64,000 bases of DNA from Gp6-AA40 sp963742105 (GTDB lineage: Bacteria > Acidobacteriota > Vicinamibacteria > Vicinamibacterales > UBA2999). The stretch's first letter is position 1, and each line of letters opens with the position of its first letter. Made by a program: the position numbers and the translations under genes. Shown here one piece after another: positions 22,293 to 31,149 of the stretch. Under the pieces are notes generated by a model, which saw only the letters and a list, made by a program, of their open reading frames with translations, had not been told where the DNA came from and did no database searches. Location of the stretch: contig CAVUKN010000007.1 in the NCBI GenBank assembly GCA_963742105.1, positions 1,178,001 to 1,242,000 on the forward strand. The letters run 5' to 3'.

Positions 22293-23858
22293 TCAGCGGC
22301 TGCCGGCTTGTCGGTCAGCTGGCGCAGCGCGTCACCAATGACCGCCAGTACGTCCGTCGCCGTCATCGACACCTGACCCTCGGCCGATTCCGCGATGTCG
22401 CCGGCGGCACCGTGCAGGAACACGGCAAGACGACATGCGGCCTCCGCGTCGAGCAACTGCGCCACCCAGGCGCCAATCATGCCCGCGAGGACATCGCCGG
22501 TGCCGCCAGTCGCCATGCCGGGATTGCCTGTCGGGTTGATGAACACGCGGCCCTCGGGCGTCGCGATCAGCGTCCTGTGCCCCTTCAGCACGACGTAGAC
22601 GCGGTGCGTCGCGGCAAAGTCAGATCGCCACCTCGATACGGTTTGCCTGCACGTCGTCGATCGTCGCGCCAATCAGTCGCGCCATCTCCCCGGGATGCGG
22701 CGTGATGATCACGTCACGCTCTTCCCGGCCGACCAGGCTGCCGGGATCGGCGGCGAACACGGTGATGGCGTCGGCGTCGAGGACCAGCGGCACCGTGGCG
22801 CGATCGACGAGACCCTGCACGAATCCACGCACGTCATCCGTCCGGCCAAGTCCAGGTCCGCACACGACGACGTCATGGGTGAGATCGAGGACTCCGTCAA
22901 GCGCGGCGGCAGCGACGCTCCCCTCACCCGTCTCGGGCAACGGCTCGGTCATGTACTCTGGCGCCATTGCCGCCACGATCGGCAGACACGACTCCGGAGT
23001 CGCCACCGTCACGAGGCCCGCGCCCGACCGCAGCGCGCCCATTGCCGCCAGGTGGGCGGCCCCCGTCTTCCCGCGCGAACCGGCGATGACCAGCACGCGC
23101 CCGAAGTCCCCCTTGTGCGAGTCTGCCCCGCGCGGCGTGACCGATCCCCCAACCTGTTCAGGCGTCAGCAGTTCGATGTGCGGCCCTTCCAGCCCGTCGA
23201 TCACTTCGTACGGAATCCCGATATCGGCAATGACGACTTCGCCGGCATGGGCCTCCCCCGGCGGCAGGATCAGCGGTAGCTTCGGTGCGCCCAGGGTCAC
23301 CGTCATCGACGCGTCGATGCAATCGCCGACCAGGTGCGGCGTGTCGGACGACAGGCCGCTCGGCAGATCGATCGCGACGATCGGAATGTCCGAGGCGTTG
23401 ACGTCGGCCACGACGGTTTCGAGCATCCCCGACAGGCCGTCCCTCAAGCCGGTGCCGAAGATGGCATCGACGATCAGCGTGCATTGCGAGATTTCGGAGA
23501 AATGGAGCTCCCAGCTCTGTTCGTCGTTGATCTCGACAACCGTGACGCCGAGCCGGCCGAGAATGTCGAGGTTCGTACGGGCGTCGCCGCGCACGTTCGC
23601 CAGCGGGCCGATGACGAACACGACGGTATCGATGCCGCGCTGGAGCAGCGTTCGCGCCACCACGAAGCCGTCGCCGCCGTTGTTGCCAGGTCCGCACAAC
23701 ACCGCGACACGCCCCTCGAGGTGGGTCTCGTAGGCAGCCTCCATCGCGGCCACCACCTGGCGGCCGGCGTTTTCCATCAGGACCAGCGAGGGGATTCCGA
23801 TCTCGTCGATCGTGAAGCGGTCGGCTTCGCGCATCTGCGCGGCGTTGAGGATTCGCAT
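22289..23858 (-). CDS. nnrD: Bifunctional NAD(P)H-hydrate epimerase/dehydratase (frameshifted)
   Basis: The N-terminal NnrE epimerase begins MRILNAAQMREADRFTIDE and carries CGPGNNGGDGFVVAR and VDAIFGTGL. The C-terminal NnrD domain carries DFGRVLVIAGSRGKTGAAHL, LVLDADAIT and ITPHPGEMARL, then in a second frame YVVLKGHRTLIATPEGR and GNPGMATGGTGDVLAG. Together they repair damaged NAD(P)HX. The first frame stops at 22620 (VQANRIEVAI) and the second picks up at SDFAATHRV; removing one base near 22618-22632 joins them. A conserved housekeeping gene broken at one indel suggests either a sequence error or a recent mutation. Confidence 0.9.
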
Positions 23859-23886
23859 CAGGCGGGGTACGCTCAGGCATTCTCCT

Positions 23887-24744
23887 ATGGCCGCTACTGT
23901 CAGTGTCAACGGACGAATCACCGGCGAGCGCGATGCTGTCATTTCGGTGTTCGATCATGGGTTTCTCTACGGTGAGGGGGTCTACGAGACGCTGCGGACG
24001 TATGGACGGAAGCCCTTCCTCTACGATCGGCACCTTCGCCGGCTGCGCCGCTCCGCCGACCTGATCGCGCTGCCCATCCCGTTCAGCGACGCTGACCTCG
24101 ACGTCCAGATCCGGGCCACCATGGCAGCGGCCGATTTTCGCGGCGAAGCGTACATCCGGATTCTGGTGACCCGCGGCATCGGCGACCTCACCTACGATCC
24201 GGCGGCAACCCCACAGCCATCGGTCGTGATCATCGTCAAGCCCCAGGTCGATCCGCCACCCGAGGTTTACCGCGACGGCGTGACCGTGGTGCTCGTCGAC
24301 ATCGTGCGCAACCACCCTTCGTCGGTAAACCCGATGATCAAGAGCAACAACCTGATGAATAGCGCGCTGGCGATGCAGGAAGCGATTCGCCGCGGTGGCT
24401 ATGAAGCGGTGATGCGCAATTTCAAGGGTGAGCTGGCGGAGTGCGCGGTTGCGAACCTGTTCGTTGTCCGCGACGGCGCGGTGCTGACGCCGCCGCTCAC
24501 GGCCGGACTGCTGCCGGGGATCACACGCGAGTACCTGTTCGAGCTTGGCCAGCACCACGGCGTCGATGTCCGCGAGGCGACCTTGCGCGACGAGGATCTG
24601 TTCGGGGCGCAGGAGGCTTTTCTGACCGGAACAACACGGGAGATCGTCCCGATCGTACGCGTGAACGAGCGTGTGATCGGAGACGGAACGCCAGGACCCG
24701 TGACCCGCACATTGCTCGACGCCTTCCGCCGTTCGATCGGGTGA
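23887..24744 (+). CDS. Class IV PLP-dependent aminotransferase
   Basis: A 285-residue fold-type IV enzyme (branched-chain aminotransferase, D-amino-acid aminotransferase or aminodeoxychorismate lyase group). It has the family opening VFDHGFLYGEGVYETLRTY, a PLP-binding Lys in NPMIKSNNLMNSALA, the E-containing block RNFKGELAECAVANLFVV and GLLPGITREYLFELG. TGTTREIVPIVRVNER near the C-terminus is typical of the BCAT/DAAT end. Substrate choice cannot be settled from the sequence. The ATG at 23887 is 28 bp from the divergent nnrE start. Confidence 0.9.
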   Translation: MAATVSVNGRITGERDAVISVFDHGFLYGEGVYETLRTYGRKPFLYDRHLRRLRRSADLIALPIPFSDADLDVQIRATMAAADFRGEAYIRILVTRGIGDLTYDPAATPQPSVVIIVKPQVDPPPEVYRDGVTVVLVDIVRNHPSSVNPMIKSNNLMNSALAMQEAIRRGGYEAVMRNFKGELAECAVANLFVVRDGAVLTPPLTAGLLPGITREYLFELGQHHGVDVREATLRDEDLFGAQEAFLTGTTREIVPIVRVNERVIGDGTPGPVTRTLLDAFRRSIG

Positions 24745-26243
24745 CCTTCCGTTCATTGACTCGTTGGCGGCTGCTGAACGTCGTCCTCGCCGGAGCTGCG
24801 CTGCTGCTCTTCGTGCGGCTCGCCCTCCGCCACGTCGGTGATTCGTATTTCCTCGCCGACCAGGTCGATCAGCTACAGAAGTTCGAGGCGCTGTTGCGAC
24901 TGGATCCGGACGGGCTGTGGGGGCCGGCCATGTCAGGGACCACTGCCCGGGCGCTGGGTCCGTTCGGCGCATTTGTCTTCGGGCTCCCCGTCGCGCTCGG
25001 GTTCGGAATCGATGCGGTCCATGCGTTCACGAGTCTGCTTCTGGTGATTGCTGCCGGCATCGCCTTCTGGCAACTCGCCCGCACGGACATCGTGTTCGCG
25101 TGGGTGTGGTTGATCGTGCTCACGTCGATGCGGATGGTGTGGTGGAACGCGGCCATGTTCTGGGTGAACACGCTGCTGCTGCCGCTCGGCCTCCTGCTGC
25201 TGGCGCTGTTCGCCGCCATGGTTCGCCGGCCGTCAGTGCCCAAGATCGCCGCCACCACGCTGGTCCTCATGTGCGCGCTGCAGCAGCACCTCATTGCACT
25301 GGTTGGAATCCCGGTGCTGCTGGTCGCGATTGTTCGGTTCTGGACGAGCAACACGGGGTCAGGGCTCCCCCGGCCACGCGGTGCCGGGTCGCGCCCTCGT
25401 GCCTCGGCATCAAGTGCTTTCGGCAGTGGTGTGTGGCGAGCTGCCATCGCGATCGGAACAGTGGTCGCTGTGGGCTTGATTCCATATGCAATTGCGGAGG
25501 GACGTACACGCTTTGAGAATACCCGCGCCATGTTCAGCCATGTCGATGCGGCTGCGCATTCGTCGAGTGCGGCGGGCCGTCAGGCGGCCCTGGATACACT
25601 CGTTCTGGCCACTGATCCGATGACGCTGTTGCCGTCGCCTGGGACGGCAATCACATTCGGTGCGCTGGTGGCATCAGTGGCAGTGCTGCTGTTGTTATGG
25701 CGGCGCCGGCATGGCGCAACCGTCGACGGAACGACAGCTACCGACGCGCTCCTCTGGCTCGTTACGGCTGCCGTCGTCAGCATCGCGGGACAAGCGCTCT
25801 TCTTCCTGCTGATGGCCCGGCCGCTCAACGGCCTGCACTACGCGATGCTGCTGGCGCCGTGGTACCCCGTTCCCCTCGCCGCACTCGTCGCGGGCATCGT
25901 CCCGCGACGCGGCAGCGTGCCGCCGCTTCGCGTTGCCGGTGCGCTTGGCTTCGTGTCGATCGCGCTGCTCATCGGTCGCGGACCGACGCTTGCCGATCGG
26001 TATGCCGAGCGCACGCCATGGACCTATCGGGCGATCGTTGGCGCGCTCGACTCACTGTGTGCCGGAGAGGCGGTGAACACGCTGGAAGGACAGGGCCTGG
26101 TCAACGAGCTGACGCCGTCCTCCGACTCCGTGCTCCGCTACGTGATGAAGCGTGGATATGCGGCCTGTCGCTACGATCCGGCCTCCAACCGTCCTCATCG
26201 TGGCAAACCGCACCGGAATGTTCGATCCTTCGATCGAGTCTGA
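24741..26243 (+). CDS. Polytopic membrane protein, possible GT-C-like
   Basis: A protein of 500 residues with about ten to twelve hydrophobic helices and one long extracytoplasmic loop early (after helix 1, VGDSYFLADQVDQLQKFEAL). The general plan recalls GT-C or dolichol-phosphate-mannose-type glycosyltransferases, but no catalytic DxD pattern can be assigned with certainty. The GTG at 24741 overlaps the aminotransferase stop (GTGA), so coupling is likely. The C-terminal 60 residues are soluble and contain two cysteines (SLCAGEA and AACRYD). Substrate unknown. Confidence 0.65.
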   Translation: MTFRSLTRWRLLNVVLAGAALLLFVRLALRHVGDSYFLADQVDQLQKFEALLRLDPDGLWGPAMSGTTARALGPFGAFVFGLPVALGFGIDAVHAFTSLLLVIAAGIAFWQLARTDIVFAWVWLIVLTSMRMVWWNAAMFWVNTLLLPLGLLLLALFAAMVRRPSVPKIAATTLVLMCALQQHLIALVGIPVLLVAIVRFWTSNTGSGLPRPRGAGSRPRASASSAFGSGVWRAAIAIGTVVAVGLIPYAIAEGRTRFENTRAMFSHVDAAAHSSSAAGRQAALDTLVLATDPMTLLPSPGTAITFGALVASVAVLLLLWRRRHGATVDGTTATDALLWLVTAAVVSIAGQALFFLLMARPLNGLHYAMLLAPWYPVPLAALVAGIVPRRGSVPPLRVAGALGFVSIALLIGRGPTLADRYAERTPWTYRAIVGALDSLCAGEAVNTLEGQGLVNELTPSSDSVLRYVMKRGYAACRYDPASNRPHRGKPHRNVRSFDRV

Positions 26244-26313
26244 CGGTCGGCGGTTCGTGCGTGAGCGCGTGGTGGAGCCTGGCCTTGCGCGGTACCGGTT
26301 GGCGGATCCGTAG

Positions 26314-26382
26314 AGCGGGGCTTCAGCCCCGCTTGGAGCCTTCAGGCCCGCCTGGAGCCGCGGCGGGGCTAAAGCCCCGCCC
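26314..26382. repeat. GCGGGGC hairpin repeats before gcvP
   Basis: Two strong stem-loops lie between convergent genes: AGCGGGGCTTCAGCCCCGCT (26314-26333) and GGCGGGGCTAAAGCCCCGCC (26362-26381). A partly matching GCCTGGAGCCG-type word lies between them. The second ends right at the gcvP stop. Comparable GCGGGGCTTNAGCCCCGC palindromes are scattered in acidobacterial genomes. They may end transcription from both sides. Confidence 0.75.
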
Positions 26383-29345
26383 TACGGGGCCGCCGCGAAC
26401 GCGTCAACCGGCGGGCACGAGCAGAACAGATTCCGATCCCCGTACGGGTTATCGATGCGGCCCACGCTCGGCCAGAACTTGTGAGCACCGAGAAACGGCA
26501 ACGGGAACGCCGCCTGTTCACGCGAGTACGGATGCGACCAGTCTGACGCGGCGATGGCAGCCGCGGTGTGCGGGGCGTTTTTGAGTACGTTGTCGGTCTT
26601 GTCGGCCCGTCCCTGCACGACCTCCTCGATCTCCTTGCGGATCTGAATCATCGCATCGCAGAAGCGATCGAGCTCGTCCTTGTCTTCGCTCTCCGTCGGC
26701 TCGACCATCAGCGTCCCCGCAACGGGGAACGAGACGGTTGGCGCGTGAAAGCCATAGTCGATCAGGCGCTTCGCGACATCCATCTCCTCGACGCCGGCGG
26801 CCTTGAAGCCGCGCAGGTCGAAGATCAGTTCGTGCGCGACGCGTCCGTTGGGCCTTGTGTACAGCACCGGATAGTGCGGTTCGAGACGCGCCTTGATGTA
26901 GTTCGCGTTCAGGATCGCGACCTTCGTGGCCTCGGTCAGCCCGTCGGCCCCGAGCATCCGGATATAACCGTAGGAGATCAGCAGGATGCTGGCGCTGCCC
27001 CAGGGTGCCGCCGACACCGCGCGAATAGCCGTGCGGCCACCGGTCGGCACGATGGCATGGCCGGGCAGGAACGGCGCCAGATGCGCGGCCACCCCAATGG
27101 GCCCCATCCCCGGGCCGCCGCCCCCGTGCGGAATCGCGAACGTCTTGTGCAGGTTCAGGTGGCAGACGTCGGCACCGATCGACGCCGGACTGGTGAGCCC
27201 GACCTGGGCGTTCATGTTGGCCCCGTCCATGTACACCTGGCCACCGTGCTCGTGAATCACGGCGCAGATCTCGCGAATGTCGTCCTCGTACACACCATGC
27301 GTGGACGGATACGTGATCATCAGGCACGACAACCGGTCGCGGTGCGCGGCCGCTTTCGTGCGCAGGTCAGCGACGTCCACGTTCCCGTTCGGTGCGCTCG
27401 CCACCACAACCACCCGCAGGCCCGCCATGGCGCCGCTTGCCGGATTGGTCCCGTGCGCCGACGCCGGGATGAGGACCACATCACGATGGCCCTCGCCCGT
27501 CGATTGCTGGAATGCTCGAATCACCAGGAGTCCGGCGAACTCTCCCTGGGCGCCGGAATTCGGCTGCAGCGATATCGCCGCGAAACCGGTGATCGCCCGG
27601 AGGGAACCCTCCAGTTCATCGAACATCTGCCGGTAGCCCTCGGTCTGCCCGGCCGGCGCAAACGGATGAACCCGCCCGAACTGTTCCCAGGTGATGGGGC
27701 GCATCTCGGTGGCGGCGTTGAGCTTCATCGTGCAGGAACCCAGCGGGATCATCGAATGATCCAGGCCGATGTCTTTTCGCTCGAGCGTGCGGATGTACCG
27801 CATCATCTGCGTTTCCGATCGATGCCTATTGAAGACCGGATGTGTCAGATAGGGGGTGTTCCGCTTCAGCCACATCGGCGTGCTGGTTCCCTCGTGCCCG
27901 AGGCGGAGGTCGGCGAAATCGGCGGCTGCTCCGGTCACGACGCTGACGATCTCCCGAACGTCCGTCAGGGTCGTTGTCTCGTCGAGCGAGATGGCAACGG
28001 TGCGATCGCCCTCGAAGCGCAGGTTGATTCGCGCCGTCAGTGCGCGACCGCGGACGGCGTCGACATCCGCGACGTCGAACGTCACCGTGTCGAAAAACTG
28101 CTGCACTCTGGACGTGAGGCCTGCGTTTTCCCGAAGCGACCGGTACAGCAGGACTGTGAGCAGATGCACACGAGTGGCGATCCGTCTGAGTCCGTCGGGG
28201 CCGTGATACACCGCATACATCGCGGCCATGTTCGCCAGCAACGCCTGCGCGGTACAGATGTTCGAGGTCGCCTTCTCCCTTCGGATGTGCTGCTCGCGCG
28301 TGGCCAGCGCCATTCGATACGCCGGCTTGCCGTTCGAATCGACGGAGACGCCGATGATCCGGCCCGGTACTTGCCGGACATATGCCTGACGGGTCGCAAA
28401 GAACGCGGCATGGGGACCGCCATAGCCAAGCGGCACACCGAATCGCTGCGAGTTGCCCACGACGACGTCGGCGCCCATTTCTCCGGGCGGCGTGAACAGC
28501 GTCAGCGCAAGCAGATCGGAGGCGACCGCCACCATGACACCGCTGTCGTGCGCGCGGCTGATGAAGGGCGTGAGATCGCGCAACTCGCCGACCGCGTCCG
28601 GATACTGGAGCAGCACGCCATAGGCGCGCGGATCGAACTGGTGATCATCCGCAATCGACGCGACCGCGATGTCGATTCCCATCGGCTCGGCGCGTGTCCG
28701 GAGAACGTCGATGGTCTGGGGAAAACAGCGATCGCTGACGAGGAACAACGGCCGCTCAGCGGCGGGAAACTTTTTTGTCGTCACGCGCCGCAGCATCGTC
28801 ATCGCTTCCGCCGCACCAGTCGCCTCGTCCAGCAGGGACGCGTTCGCCACCTCCATCCCCGTCAGATCAGCGACCATCGTCTGGAAGTTGAGGAGCGACT
28901 CCAGACGGCCCTGCGCGATCTCTGCCTGGTATGGCGTGTACGGCGTGTACCAGCCAGGATTTTCCAGGACCATTCGCAGAATCACGCTCGGCGTGATCGT
29001 GTCGTAATAACCAAGTCCGATGTACGAGCGAAACACCTGATTGCGCGCGGCGATCGTTGAAAGCCGCTGCAGATATACGCTCTCGCTCTCGGCGGGAGGC
29101 AAGTCGAGCGGTGTCTTGAGGCGAATGGCGGCGGGGATCGCCTCGTCCATCAACCGATCAAGCGACGCTGCGCCGACGGCCGCGAGCATCTCCTCCCGTT
29201 CCTCTGCCGACGGCCCGATGTGTCGCGGCGGGAACCAGTCTGAGACGTCCAGCTGCGGCGGAATCTCACGGCCAGCCGCATCGGGCCGGCGATCTGCCGT
29301 ATCCAACGACTCGCTCCCCGTCAGGTCAGCCGATGAGCCTTTCAT
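26382..29345 (-). CDS. gcvP: Glycine dehydrogenase (decarboxylating), P-protein
   Basis: A 987-residue full-length homodimeric P-protein that decarboxylates glycine and loads the aminomethyl group on GcvH lipoate. PPRHIGPSAEEREEML opens the N-terminal half and SNICTAQALLANMAAMYAVY is seen mid-protein. In the C-terminal half DVCHLNLHKTFAIPHGGGGP holds the PLP lysine near residue 732, and ISYGYIRMLG follows. It is the last gene of gcvT-gcvH-gcvP. Its ATG lies inside the end of gcvH, a 20-base overlap. The first 30 residues are unlike other P-proteins, so a later start cannot be excluded. Confidence 0.97.
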   Translation of the reverse strand: MKGSSADLTGSESLDTADRRPDAAGREIPPQLDVSDWFPPRHIGPSAEEREEMLAAVGAASLDRLMDEAIPAAIRLKTPLDLPPAESESVYLQRLSTIAARNQVFRSYIGLGYYDTITPSVILRMVLENPGWYTPYTPYQAEIAQGRLESLLNFQTMVADLTGMEVANASLLDEATGAAEAMTMLRRVTTKKFPAAERPLFLVSDRCFPQTIDVLRTRAEPMGIDIAVASIADDHQFDPRAYGVLLQYPDAVGELRDLTPFISRAHDSGVMVAVASDLLALTLFTPPGEMGADVVVGNSQRFGVPLGYGGPHAAFFATRQAYVRQVPGRIIGVSVDSNGKPAYRMALATREQHIRREKATSNICTAQALLANMAAMYAVYHGPDGLRRIATRVHLLTVLLYRSLRENAGLTSRVQQFFDTVTFDVADVDAVRGRALTARINLRFEGDRTVAISLDETTTLTDVREIVSVVTGAAADFADLRLGHEGTSTPMWLKRNTPYLTHPVFNRHRSETQMMRYIRTLERKDIGLDHSMIPLGSCTMKLNAATEMRPITWEQFGRVHPFAPAGQTEGYRQMFDELEGSLRAITGFAAISLQPNSGAQGEFAGLLVIRAFQQSTGEGHRDVVLIPASAHGTNPASGAMAGLRVVVVASAPNGNVDVADLRTKAAAHRDRLSCLMITYPSTHGVYEDDIREICAVIHEHGGQVYMDGANMNAQVGLTSPASIGADVCHLNLHKTFAIPHGGGGPGMGPIGVAAHLAPFLPGHAIVPTGGRTAIRAVSAAPWGSASILLISYGYIRMLGADGLTEATKVAILNANYIKARLEPHYPVLYTRPNGRVAHELIFDLRGFKAAGVEEMDVAKRLIDYGFHAPTVSFPVAGTLMVEPTESEDKDELDRFCDAMIQIRKEIEEVVQGRADKTDNVLKNAPHTAAAIAASDWSHPYSREQAAFPLPFLGAHKFWPSVGRIDNPYGDRNLFCSCPPVDAFAAAP

Positions 29346-29700
29346 ATGCCTCGGTGTCGAGCAGCGAGCCCGCCTCGGATGGACTCGATAGCCGGACCTT
29401 CACAATCCACGTCGAGTGCGGTTCTTTGTTCAACGAATCGGGATGGTCGCGCAGCACGGGATTCGCCTCGACGACTTCCCCGCTCATCGGCGCAAACAGC
29501 TCCGAAACGGCTTTGACCGACTCGATCGACCCGAACGGATCGCCGGCACCGAGCGTGCGGCCAACTTCGGGTAACTCGACGAAGACCACATCTCCGAGCT
29601 GCTGCTGGGCGTAATCGGTGATGCCGATCTCCGCCGTGTCACCATCGATTCGGATCCACTCGTGATCCTTCGTGTACTTCAAGTCTGGCGGATACGCCAT
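29326..29700 (-). CDS. gcvH: Glycine cleavage system H protein
   Basis: A 124-residue lipoyl carrier protein. YTKDHEWIRIDGDTAEIGIT is the family start, and the lipoylation lysine is in SIESVKAVSELFAPMSGEV. It shuttles the aminomethyl group between P, T and L proteins. The start at 29700 is chosen from homology; the longer frame to 29784 would run into gcvT. It lies four bases after the gcvT stop and overlaps gcvP, so the three genes form one operon. Confidence 0.97.
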   Translation of the reverse strand: MAYPPDLKYTKDHEWIRIDGDTAEIGITDYAQQQLGDVVFVELPEVGRTLGAGDPFGSIESVKAVSELFAPMSGEVVEANPVLRDHPDSLNKEPHSTWIVKVRLSSPSEAGSLLDTEAYERLIG

Positions 29701-29704
29701 CGCG

Positions 29705-30814
29705 CTACGTCCTCTTGTAGAACGGAAGTGAGACGACGCGGGCGGCGGAGGGACGTCCGCGCACGTCGACGGTGAGTTCAGCACCAGGTGTGGCCAGTTC
29801 CGTCGGCACGTACGCCATGCCGATGGCCTTCTTCAGGAACGGTGTCTGGGTTCCGCTGGTGACAACGCCGACACGCTTGTCTCCGACGACGACCGGATAA
29901 CCGTGACGGGCGATGCCGCGATCGACCATCTCGAATCCCACGAGCTTTCGGTCCGTTCCCTTTTCCTTCTGCTCACGCAGCCGGTCCTCGCCGATGAAAC
30001 CGTTCTTTTTCCAGCCGACCGTCCATCCCAGCCCGGCTTCGAGCACCGTCGTCGATTCGTCGATGTCGTTGCCGTAGAGGCGCATCGCCGCTTCGAGCCT
30101 GAGTGTGTCGCGGGCCCCGAGACCGCACGGGATGACATCGGCGGCACGGCCCGATTCCAGCAGCGCCTGCCACACACGATCGGCCATGTTCGGCGGCACG
30201 AAGATTTCGAAGCCGTCTTCGCCGCTATAGCCGGTGCGCGAGATCGTCGCGCGTGCATTGGCCACTTCGCCGTTGGCGAAACAGTAGTACTTGAGATCGC
30301 CGAGCTCTACGCCGGTCAGCGGCCGCAGCACTTCCTGCGACGCTGGACCCTGAAGCGCGATCAGCGCGTACCGGCTGCTGGTGTCGACCGCGGCCGCCTC
30401 GCCCGCCGGCTTGATCTGCTCGGCGATCCAGGCGTAGTCCTTGGCGGCGTTGGCGCCGTTGACGACCAGCATGAAGTGATTCGGCCCCATCCGCATCACC
30501 AGCATGTCGTCGACGAACGTGCCCGCCGGGGTGAGGAGGCCACTGTATTGGATCTGGCCCGTCGTGAGGCGGCTCGCGTCGTTGCTCGAGATCCGCTGAA
30601 CCGCTGCCAGCGCGTCCTTGCCGGCCACTTCGATCTCGCCCATATGGCTGACGTCGAACACGCCGGCCCGGGTGCGCACAGCAAGGTGCTCCGCCGTGAT
30701 GCCGCTGTATTCCACCGGCATGTCCCAACCGCCGTACGGCACCATCCGCGCGTTCGATGCGCGGTGCCGGGCGTTGAGAGGTGTTTTGCGGAGATTGGCG
30801 GTGGCGTCGCTCAT
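29705..30814 (-). CDS. gcvT: Aminomethyltransferase, T-protein
   Basis: A 369-residue enzyme transferring the methylene group from GcvH-bound aminomethyl to tetrahydrofolate with release of ammonia. It begins RKTPLNARHRASNARMVPYG and has the conserved GVFDVSHMGEIEVAGKDAL, SGYSGEDGFEIFVPP in slightly altered form, and ARDTLRLEAAMRLYGND. Full length. It is the first gene of the operon. The upstream stretch has short tandem repeats but no clear glycine riboswitch. Confidence 0.96.
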   Translation of the reverse strand: MSDATANLRKTPLNARHRASNARMVPYGGWDMPVEYSGITAEHLAVRTRAGVFDVSHMGEIEVAGKDALAAVQRISSNDASRLTTGQIQYSGLLTPAGTFVDDMLVMRMGPNHFMLVVNGANAAKDYAWIAEQIKPAGEAAAVDTSSRYALIALQGPASQEVLRPLTGVELGDLKYYCFANGEVANARATISRTGYSGEDGFEIFVPPNMADRVWQALLESGRAADVIPCGLGARDTLRLEAAMRLYGNDIDESTTVLEAGLGWTVGWKKNGFIGEDRLREQKEKGTDRKLVGFEMVDRGIARHGYPVVVGDKRVGVVTSGTQTPFLKKAIGMAYVPTELATPGAELTVDVRGRPSAARVVSLPFYKRT

Positions 30815-31149
30815 GGGGGGCGCAGTGTGGGAGCGAACGTACTATGCGTCGCGCGGAGGGTCAAGAACGCAGCGCGGTGCTGTCAAAGCGCGGTGCGTGT
30901 CAAAGCGCGGTGCGCCACGACAGCGGCGCGTCAATGTGCACATGAAACAGCGGCAGTCACGGCCACCTTCGGCAATCTTCAGAATGCCGCTGGGATCTTC
31001 CGGTTCTGCCTAGCGATCGCAAATGACTCAGGATCGGCTGCATCCTGACGGCCGTCCGCATTCGTCTGAAGCGTAGCCGCAGCGCTTTGGTTGTCCCCAA
31101 TATCGACTGAACACTGACAGCGGTGGGTTGCTACAATCCCGCCACTAAT
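30815..31149. other. Intergenic region between gcvT and the PQQ dehydrogenase, with 17-bp tandem repeat
   Basis: This divergent 335-bp gap must hold both promoters. A 17-base unit, GTCAAAGCGCGGTGCGT, occurs at 30882-30898 and again at 30899-30915 with a last-base change. A looser copy lies just upstream (30860-30881, GTCAAGAACGCAGCGCGGTGCT). No coding sequence was seen. A GCCGAAGG word on the minus strand is not enough to call a glycine riboswitch. Confidence 0.6.

Noticed and set aside
24441..24740. An upstream extension of the polytopic membrane protein
   Set aside because: This part is inside the aminotransferase gene in another frame; the GTG at 24741 overlapping its stop is the likelier start.
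26568..29060. An 830-codon open frame on the plus strand
   Set aside because: Antisense to gcvP; no domain pattern and a composition dominated by His, Arg and Asp as expected for a shadow.
30882..30915. CRISPR-like repeats
   Set aside because: The two units abut directly with no spacers and no cas genes are in the window.
30815..31120. Glycine riboswitch ahead of gcvT
   Set aside because: A GCCGAAGG word is present on the minus strand but the paired CTCAGGCAAAAGGAC block is absent in the right order, and no aptamer pairing could be traced.
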